A stretch of DNA of 64,000 nt from Loktanella sp. 3ANDIMAR09 (GTDB lineage Bacteria; Pseudomonadota; Alphaproteobacteria; Rhodobacterales; Rhodobacteraceae), in NCBI RefSeq assembly GCF_001420005.1, contig NZ_LJAK01000004.1, positions 1 to 64,000 of the forward strand. The letters are read 5' to 3'. A program made the position numbers and the translations under genes. Below are positions 58,150 to 64,000 of the stretch, one piece after another. The number at the start of each line of letters is the position of its first letter. The first letter of the stretch is position 1. The notes under the pieces were generated by a model. The model did not search any database. It was not told where the DNA came from and saw only the letters and a program-made list of their open reading frames with translations.

Positions 58150-59823
58150 ATGTACAAGTACAACGATTTCGACGCCGCATTCGTGCGCGAACGTGTCGCC
58201 CAATTCCGCGGTCAGGTCGCACGCCGCATCGACGGATCCCTGACCGAGGACGAATTCAAGCCGCTGCGCCTGATGAACGGCCTGTATCTGCAACTGCACG
58301 CCTACATGCTGCGTGTGGCCGTGCCCTATGGCACGCTGAACAGCCGCCAGATGCGCCAGCTTGCCATGATCGCGGACCGGTGGGACAAGGGTTATGGCCA
58401 TTTCACCACGCGGCAGAACATCCAGTACAACTGGCCGGAACTGCGTGACGTGCCCGATATCCTTGACGCGCTGGCCGACGTGGAAATGCACGCGATCCAG
58501 ACCAGCGGCAACACGATCCGCAACGTGACGGCGGACCATTTTGCCGGTGCGGCCGCTGACGAAATCGCAGACCCCCGCCCCTATGCAGAGCTGCTGCGGC
58601 AATGGTCCACGGACCATCCCGAATTCCAGTTCCTGCCGCGCAAGTTCAAGATCGCGGTCACCGGGGCCGAGGCCGACCGCGCGGTCATTCGCGCCCATGA
58701 CATCGGACTGCAACTGGTCCGCAATGACGCCGGAGACATCGGGTTCCGCGTGCTGGTGGGCGGTGGTCTGGGCCGCACGCCGATGATCGGCAAGGTGCTG
58801 ACGGATTTCCTGCCAGTCGCTGACCTGCTTCCCTATTGCGAGGCGATCGTCAGCGTCTACAACCTGTTGGGCCGGCGCGACAACAAGTACAAGGCGCGCA
58901 TCAAGATCACCGTGCACGAGAACGGCATCGACCAGATCCGGGCCTTGGTGGATGAACGCTTTGCACGCATCCGCGCCGCGTTTTCGGGCATCGATCAGGC
59001 CTTGCTGGCGGAAATCCAGACCGCCTTTGCGCCGCCTGCATTCAAGACGGCACAGACCGATGGATATGAGGCGGCTCGCCTGGCCAACCCTGCGTTCCGA
59101 TCCTGGTCCGACACCAACCTGACCGCGCACATGGCCGATGGCTATGCCATCGTCAGCGTGTCGATCAAGAAACACGGTGCCACGCCGGGCGATGCGACAT
59201 CCGACCAGATGCGCGCGCTGGCCGATATCGCCGAAACCTACGGTCATGACGAGCTGCGCATCAGCCACGAACAGAACGTGATCCTGCCGCATGTGCATCA
59301 ATCCGATCTGCCTGCTGTCTATGCCGCATTGCGTGCGGCGGACCTTGCCACGGCAAATATCGGGCTGGCGTCGGACATCATCGCCTGCCCCGGCATGGAT
59401 TACTGCGCGCTGGCAACAGCGCGGTCGATCCCCATTGCACAGCAAATCGCGACCCGGTTTGACGAACTCAAACTGGAACACGAGGTCGGCCCGCTCAAGA
59501 TCAAGATTTCAGGCTGCATCAACGCCTGTGGTCACCACCATGTAGGTCACATCGGCATCCTTGGCCTCGACCGTGCAGGAGTGGAAAACTATCAGATCAC
59601 GCTGGGCGGCGACGGGTCCGAGGACGCGGCGATCGGCGAACGCGCGGGGCCGGGTTTCAGCGCGGATGAGATCATCCCTGCGATCGAACGGCTGGTGCTG
59701 GGCTACCTTGATCTGCGTGAGGACGCGTCCGAGACCTTTCTTCAGGCCTACCGCCGTCTGGGCGCTGGTCCGTTCAAGGCGGTCCTCTATCCTGACAAGG
59801 AAGGCGCACGCGATGCCGCTTGA
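58150..59823 (+). CDS. cysI: Sulfite/nitrite reductase, siroheme and 4Fe-4S
   Basis: The 557-residue enzyme reduces sulfite to sulfide with six electrons. It has two ferredoxin-like repeats and the cluster/siroheme ligands C413-x5-C419 (ACPGMDYCA) and C456-x3-C460 (GCINACG). It is three bases after DUF2849 and overlaps cysH by 11 bases. Nitrite reductase function cannot be excluded, but the sulfate-assimilation neighbours favour sulfite. Confidence 0.92.
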   Translation: MYKYNDFDAAFVRERVAQFRGQVARRIDGSLTEDEFKPLRLMNGLYLQLHAYMLRVAVPYGTLNSRQMRQLAMIADRWDKGYGHFTTRQNIQYNWPELRDVPDILDALADVEMHAIQTSGNTIRNVTADHFAGAAADEIADPRPYAELLRQWSTDHPEFQFLPRKFKIAVTGAEADRAVIRAHDIGLQLVRNDAGDIGFRVLVGGGLGRTPMIGKVLTDFLPVADLLPYCEAIVSVYNLLGRRDNKYKARIKITVHENGIDQIRALVDERFARIRAAFSGIDQALLAEIQTAFAPPAFKTAQTDGYEAARLANPAFRSWSDTNLTAHMADGYAIVSVSIKKHGATPGDATSDQMRALADIAETYGHDELRISHEQNVILPHVHQSDLPAVYAALRAADLATANIGLASDIIACPGMDYCALATARSIPIAQQIATRFDELKLEHEVGPLKIKISGCINACGHHHVGHIGILGLDRAGVENYQITLGGDGSEDAAIGERAGPGFSADEIIPAIERLVLGYLDLREDASETFLQAYRRLGAGPFKAVLYPDKEGARDAA

Positions 59824-60547
59824 TAACCTGTCCGACAGGGTCACATCCCTGAACGAGGCCTACAAACACCATTCGGCCCGCGCCGTTCTGGAACGCGCCC
59901 TGACCGACAGCCAGACTGGCAACCTCACGCTTGTCAGCTCTTTCGGGGCGGAATCCGTGGCGCTACTTCATATGGTGTCAGTGCTGGATCGCAACCTGCC
60001 GGTGTTGTTTCTGGATACCGAGATGCTGTTTGCGGAAACGCTGACCTACCAGATGGAAGTCGCTGAACGCCTGCACCTGGGCGACGTGCGCGTCCTGCAT
60101 CCCGACCGTGATGCGCTGCTGGCACGCGACAACGAAGGGCTGCTGCACCTGTCGGACCCCGACGGCTGCTGCGCCCTGCGCAAGACCGAACCGCTGATGC
60201 GCGCCTTGGGCGAATTCGACGGCTGGATCACCGGGCGCAAGCAATACCAGGGCGGTCAGCGCAAGGCTCTGCCGTTCTTCGAGGCGGATGGCGACCTGCT
60301 CAAGGTCAACCCGCTGGCGCATTGGACCCGTGACGATGTGCAGGATTACATGGTCGAAAACCGCCTGCCCCGGCATCCGCTGGTGGCGCAGGGGTATCCG
60401 TCGATCGGCTGCGCCCCCTGCACGACCAAGGTCGCACCCGGCGAAGACCCGCGCGCGGGACGCTGGCGCAACCGCGAAAAAACCGAATGCGGCATCCATT
60501 TTGTCGACGGCAAGATGGTCCGCATCCCGGCGGGTGCCGGACTTTGA
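59813..60547 (+). CDS. cysH: Phosphoadenylyl/adenylyl-sulfate reductase (4Fe-4S type)
   Basis: The 244-residue protein has SSFGAESVALLH (PP-loop-like site), DGCCALRKTEPL, GCAPCTTKV and ECGIH. The CC...CxxC set binds a 4Fe-4S cluster as in APS reductases, and the ECGIH Cys is the nucleophile. It feeds sulfite to the reductase encoded by the preceding gene. Confidence 0.93.
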   Translation: MPLDNLSDRVTSLNEAYKHHSARAVLERALTDSQTGNLTLVSSFGAESVALLHMVSVLDRNLPVLFLDTEMLFAETLTYQMEVAERLHLGDVRVLHPDRDALLARDNEGLLHLSDPDGCCALRKTEPLMRALGEFDGWITGRKQYQGGQRKALPFFEADGDLLKVNPLAHWTRDDVQDYMVENRLPRHPLVAQGYPSIGCAPCTTKVAPGEDPRAGRWRNREKTECGIHFVDGKMVRIPAGAGL

Positions 60548-60590
60548 ACATCACAGACGCGCGGACCATAACGTCCCGCAGGAGAAACCG

Positions 60591-60986
60591 ATGAGCGTGA
60601 TTGTAACCGATAGCGGGTTCGCACCCGATGATTTCACAGGCACCTTTGTCCCCATGGGCGAGGACGGTGTGGCCGTGGACGTGCCCTCTGATGCCGACCC
60701 TGACGCCGTGCGCGCCCTGACCCGCGCGCAGGTCGTGCGGATCGCATTCCCCAGCTTTGCCGATGGGCGCGGATTCACCCTCGCGGCGATTTTGCGGCGC
60801 GCGGGTTTTACCGGGCGTCTGCGGGCCCACGGTCACGTGCTGGCCGACCAATACGCCATGGCGCGCCGCAGTGGTTTTGACGAGGTCGAAATCGACGACA
60901 CGCTGGCCGCCCGGCAACCGCAGGATCAATGGATCGCCCGTGCCGACTGGCGCGCCCACGCCTATCAGGCGCGTATGCGCGGCTGA
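60591..60986 (+). CDS. DUF934 protein of the sulfate-assimilation operon
   Basis: The 131-residue protein is of the DUF934 family: RIAFPSFADGRGFTLAAILR and GHVLADQYAMARRSGFDEVE. It is regularly next to cysI and cysH in alphaproteobacteria. AGGAGAAA precedes the ATG. Function is unknown. Confidence 0.9.
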   Translation: MSVIVTDSGFAPDDFTGTFVPMGEDGVAVDVPSDADPDAVRALTRAQVVRIAFPSFADGRGFTLAAILRRAGFTGRLRAHGHVLADQYAMARRSGFDEVEIDDTLAARQPQDQWIARADWRAHAYQARMRG

Positions 60987-61048
60987 CTTTCACCCATTTT
61001 CTTTTTGCACTAGACGGAGGGCGGCGCAGACGTGCCGCTGATGACCCA

Positions 61049-61897
61049 ATGACAGAGCAACGCCCCGTGACAGATACCGCCGCAAAACCCGTGCCCACCC
61101 TGCCCGACGCCCAGACCGTCACGGCGGTGCAGCACTATACGGACAAACTGTTTTCATTCCGCGTGACCCGCCCCGCATCGCTGCGGTTCCGGTCGGGCGA
61201 ATTCGTCATGATCGGTCTGATGGGCGACCCGCACCCCGAAACCGGCAAGCAAAAGCCGCTGCTGCGCGCCTATTCCATCGCATCGCCCGCCTGGGACGAC
61301 GAACTGGAATTCTATTCGATCAAGGTCGAGAACGGCCCGCTGACATCGAAATTGCAGCACATCCAGCCCGGCGACCAGATCATCCTGCGCCCCAAACCCG
61401 TGGGCACGCTGGTGCATGATGCGCTGCTGCCCGGCAAACGGCTGTATATGTTCGCCACGGGCACAGGCTTTGCCCCCTTTGCGTCGCTGCTGCGCGAACC
61501 CGAAACCTATGAACGGTTCGACGAGGTCATCGTCACGCATACCTGCCGCGACGTGGCGGAACTGACCTATGGTGCCAATCTGATCGCCGATCTCAAGCAA
61601 GACGAGATGATGATCGAACTGCTGGGCCAAGAGGCGCTGGACAAGATCCGCTACTACCCGACCACTACCCGCGAAAAGAGCGACAAGATGGGCCGGATCA
61701 CGACCCTGATCGAGAACGGCGACCTGTTCACCGATCTGGGTGTGCCACCACTGAACGCGCAGGATGATCGCGCGATGGTCTGCGGCAGCTTGGCCTTCAA
61801 CAAGGACATCGCGGCGCTGATGGAGGCCGCTGGCCTGCACGAGGGGGCTAATTCCGAACCCGGCGAATTCGTCATCGAAAAGGCATTCGTCGGCTGA
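61049..61897 (+). CDS. fpr: Ferredoxin-NADP reductase
   Basis: The 282-residue FAD protein has RAYSIASPAWDDELEFYSIK (FAD-binding), GTGFAPFASLLREPETYERF (NADP-binding) and a C-terminal EFVIEKAFVG. It likely supplies electrons via ferredoxin to sulfite reductase. It is the last gene of the operon, before a strong terminator. Confidence 0.92.
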   Translation: MTEQRPVTDTAAKPVPTLPDAQTVTAVQHYTDKLFSFRVTRPASLRFRSGEFVMIGLMGDPHPETGKQKPLLRAYSIASPAWDDELEFYSIKVENGPLTSKLQHIQPGDQIILRPKPVGTLVHDALLPGKRLYMFATGTGFAPFASLLREPETYERFDEVIVTHTCRDVAELTYGANLIADLKQDEMMIELLGQEALDKIRYYPTTTREKSDKMGRITTLIENGDLFTDLGVPPLNAQDDRAMVCGSLAFNKDIAALMEAAGLHEGANSEPGEFVIEKAFVG

Positions 61898-61918
61898 ACA
61901 AGCCCCCCAATGAACATC

Positions 61919-61955
61919 AAAAAAGGGCCGCATCCTGTTGGGATGCGGCCCTTTT
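61919..61955 (+). terminator. Bidirectional terminator after fpr
   Basis: An 11-bp perfect stem (GGGCCGCATCC / GGATGCGGCCC, 61925-61951) has A-tract before and T-tract after it. It serves fpr on the plus strand and the convergent alanine-rich gene on the minus strand. Confidence 0.9.
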
Positions 61956-61973
61956 GTCGTCGTTCTGGCGGGA

Positions 61974-62963
61974 TCAGTTCACGCCCATCGCGGCACGGAT
62001 CTGGTCCAGCACGCTGGACAGCATATCGGGATTGTCGCGCACCGTTTCGGCAGCGCGGGTCAACACCGTTTTCTGCATCGCACCCAGCTCGCTTGCCTCG
62101 ATACGCGCGATGACGGCATCCGCGTCGAAACCTTCGGGGGTCAGCAGTTCGGTCAACGGAACCTCGGCCGCGTCAGTGCCGGCATCGGCGGCAGCAGCAT
62201 CGCCTTCGGTCGTTTCTTCGGCGGTTGCGACTTCTGCCTCGGCGGCCACGTCCGCGTCAGGTGCAACAGCCTCTGCCTCGGCTACGGCTGCATCTGCCTG
62301 ATCTGCGGCTGCATCAACACCTTCGGCAGCTGCATCGGCGGTCGCATCAACTGCGGCGGCGGCATCGGCGGCTGCGTCTTCGGTCGCGGCGGCAGCATCA
62401 TCGACGGCTGCGGCGGCATCGGCTGCAGCATCTTCGGTCGCCGCGGCGGCGTCTTCGGTTGCAGCAGCCGCATCCGCAGCTGCGTCTTCGGTTGCGGCGG
62501 CAGCATCATCGACGGCTGCGGCGGCATCGGCTGCGGCATCTTCGGTCGCGGCGGCGGCGTCTTCGGTTGCAGCTTCAACTTCGGCTGCGGCTGCATCTGC
62601 GGCGTCTTGGACGGCAGCGGCGGCCTCGGCGGCAGCGGCATCAGCCTCAGCGGCCATCGCTTCGGCTTCGGCAGCGGCGGCCTCTGCGGCGGCGGCCGTT
62701 TCTTCGGTCGCGTCACCTGCTGCGTCCGTCATGGCGTCAACCGCTGCATCTGCTGCGGCAGCAGTTTCTTCAGTCGCATCCTCGACTGCCGCGGCCGTGT
62801 CTGCGGCAGCGTCTTCGACGGCCGTTTCTGCCTCTTCTGCGGCGACGGCGACGTCATCCGTCTGGCCTGTCACAACAGCCTGAGGGTCCTGCCCATCTAC
62901 AAAATACTGATACCCGAAAAAGCCGAGAACAGCGACGACAACGATGATGACAAGTGCTTGCAT
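61974..62963 (-). CDS. Membrane-anchored alanine-rich rod protein
   Basis: The 329-residue protein has one N-terminal transmembrane anchor (about 3-22), a 220-residue region almost only of Ala, Asp, Glu, Thr and Val, and a folded C-terminal domain at about 265-329 (LTELLTPEGFDADAVIARIE). The central part has [TV][ED]D at alternating 7- and 11-residue steps, an 18-residue repeat that suits a straight alpha-helical rod. It may span the periplasm. Function is unknown. Confidence 0.75.
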   Translation of the reverse strand: MQALVIIVVVAVLGFFGYQYFVDGQDPQAVVTGQTDDVAVAAEEAETAVEDAAADTAAAVEDATEETAAAADAAVDAMTDAAGDATEETAAAAEAAAAEAEAMAAEADAAAAEAAAAVQDAADAAAAEVEAATEDAAAATEDAAADAAAAVDDAAAATEDAAADAAAATEDAAAATEDAAADAAAAVDDAAAATEDAAADAAAAVDATADAAAEGVDAAADQADAAVAEAEAVAPDADVAAEAEVATAEETTEGDAAAADAGTDAAEVPLTELLTPEGFDADAVIARIEASELGAMQKTVLTRAAETVRDNPDMLSSVLDQIRAAMGVN

Positions 62964-63137
62964 GGCATTTGGTCCTTCTGATCCAGTTTCACCTTTTGGT
63001 GATCCGGTTCCTACTTGGTGTCAGTTGCAGGAAAAGAAAAGGGGTAACCCGCAACCACCAATTGCCGCTTGAAGGTCGCGGTGCAGCGCATTACCTACAT
63101 TTGCAACCCTCAAGACAACGATCGAAGGATAAAGATC

Positions 63138-63683
63138 ATAGGACGCAGACCCCACAACGCGCCACCACAGCGCGACACTGGCCCCCGCATCAACGACCGC
63201 ATTCGGGGCGGAGACATCAGACTCATCGGCGCCGAAGGCGAGAATGTCGGCGTTGTGTCGCCCGAACGGGCGCTGGCCATGGCCGAAGAGGCCGGTCTGG
63301 ACCTGGTAGAGATTTCCCCCAACGCCAATCCGCCCGTCTGCAAAATCATGGATTTCGGCAAGTACAAGTACGAAACCCAGAAGAAAGAAGCCGAAGCGCG
63401 CAAGAAGCAGAAGATCATCGAGATCAAGGAAATCAAATTCCGTCCGAATACCGATGACAACGACTACGGCGTCAAGATGCGGAACGTCTACAAGTTTCTG
63501 GCGAACGGCGACAAGGTCAAGATCACCCTGCGTTTCCGTGGCCGCGAAATGGCGCACCAGGAACTGGGCCGCGCCCTGCTGGAACGTGTGGCCGAGGACA
63601 CCAAGGAACACGGCAAGGTCGAAAACTTTCCCAAGATGGAAGGCCGCCAGATGGTCATGCTGATCGGGCCACTTCCCAAGTAA
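63138..63683 (+). CDS. infC: Translation initiation factor IF-3
   Basis: The 181-residue protein prevents subunit joining and proofreads initiator tRNA. Motifs are [40 protein letters not shown] and [18 protein letters not shown]. There is no ATG near the N-terminus: the frame starts at a TTG at 63069, but AAGGA (63125-63129) is eight bases before ATA at 63138 (or five before ATC at 63135). A non-AUG start is known for E. coli infC and gives autoregulation. Confidence 0.93.
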   Translation: MGRRPHNAPPQRDTGPRINDRIRGGDIRLIGAEGENVGVVSPERALAMAEEAGLDLVEISPNANPPVCKIMDFGKYKYETQKKEAEARKKQKIIEIKEIKFRPNTDDNDYGVKMRNVYKFLANGDKVKITLRFRGREMAHQELGRALLERVAEDTKEHGKVENFPKMEGRQMVMLIGPLPK

Positions 63684-63705
63684 GCGACCCAATCGGCAAA
63701 GTTCG

Positions 63706-63736
63706 GGGGTCAGCGCATCGGCGCTGACCCCTTTTT
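63706..63736 (+). terminator. Terminator of infC
   Basis: An 11-bp stem (GGGGTCAGCGC / GCGCTGACCCC) with a 4-base loop is followed by TTTTT, 22 bases after the stop. Confidence 0.9.
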
Positions 63737-63795
63737 CATTGCGACAGGCCTATCTGCAGCGGGCCGGGGCGGCTCCTGCCCCCGCCCGCCCGTTT

Positions 63796-64000
63796 TCAGC
63801 TATCGCGCAGCAGCGGCGTGATATTGCGTACAGACGCACGGCGATTTTCGCGTTCGGCTTCCAGCGTCCGCACCTTGAGATAGGATTCGCCGTAGCCCTG
63901 CGTCACCAGGTTTTCCGGCGGCACACCGAAATACTGCGTCAGCGCCAGCGCCACCGTTTCCGCACGCCGGTCCGACAGGCCCAGGTTATAGGCCGCAGCG
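63796..64000 (-). CDS. OmpA-family protein, C-terminal part
   Basis: Sixty-seven residues are visible, with the OmpA-like peptidoglycan-binding domain end: YNLGLSDRRAETVALALTQY, LVTQGYGES and ERENRRASVRNITPLL. The N-terminus is outside the window. Confidence 0.85.
   Translation of the reverse strand, partial: AAAYNLGLSDRRAETVALALTQYFGVPPENLVTQGYGESYLKVRTLEAERENRRASVRNITPLLRDS

Noticed and set aside
57700-59481. 593-codon open frame antisense to cysG and cysI
   Set aside because: It is a shadow of two well-identified genes on the other strand.
62225-62947. 240-codon Arg/Leu/His-rich frame on the plus strand
   Set aside because: It is the antisense image of the alanine-rich repeat gene.

Overview
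The window is GC-rich alphaproteobacterial DNA, most likely from the Rhodobacterales (Roseobacter-type). This rests on the host genes at the right: an Lrp-cysG-DUF2849-sulfite reductase-APS reductase-DUF934-ferredoxin/NADP reductase cluster, an infC with a non-AUG start, an AerR/PpaA-like B12 protein, and lon with an RpoH-type promoter. The genus cannot be set from the sequence.

Positions 1 to about 43,790 are the right-hand part of an apparently intact prophage. Its left end lies outside the window. It is a chimeric myovirus: a lambda-type head module (small and large terminase, portal, gpW-like protein, ClpP-like protease with a probable nested scaffold, decoration protein, capsid protein E) joined to a complete P2-type contractile tail module (V, W, J, I, fibre, FI sheath, FII tube, E and E', tape measure, U, X, D). 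A lysis cassette and distal fibre-like genes follow. All of these are on the minus strand. Upstream of them on the same strand is an early/middle operon (32.2-22.7 kb) with a primase-helicase, a RuvC-like nuclease, three DNA methyltransferases and many small proteins linked by ATGA/TGATG overlaps.

The immunity region lies at 33.0-35.0 kb. A Cro-like gene (minus) and an S24 repressor (plus) diverge across operators built on TTCCGAT. The same motif recurs in a second promoter at about 34.94 kb that drives a rightward operon. The repressor is translationally coupled to a secreted protein that is a candidate lysogenic-conversion gene. The rightward operon (34.99-43.77 kb) carries a YqaJ exonuclease, a RecT annealase with an RMF-like tail, a DnaQ-like exonuclease, an acyl carrier protein, a Lar-like protein, zinc-ribbon proteins, a degenerate J-domain protein, an AlpA-type excisionase and a tyrosine integrase. 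The integrase ends 23 bp from a tRNA-Val(UAC) gene, which marks the attachment site.

From 43.8 kb onward the genes are chromosomal: two tRNA-Val genes, a histidine phosphatase whose stop codon lies inside a tRNA gene, an HU-like protein, lon, an exported protein, tgt, a secreted glycerophosphodiester phosphodiesterase, two Fe-S assembly proteins, a 2OG-Fe(II) oxygenase, tpiA, a B12-binding sensor, a cytochrome P450, an Lrp regulator divergent from the sulfate-assimilation operon, an alanine-rich anchored rod protein, infC, and the C-terminus of an OmpA-family protein.
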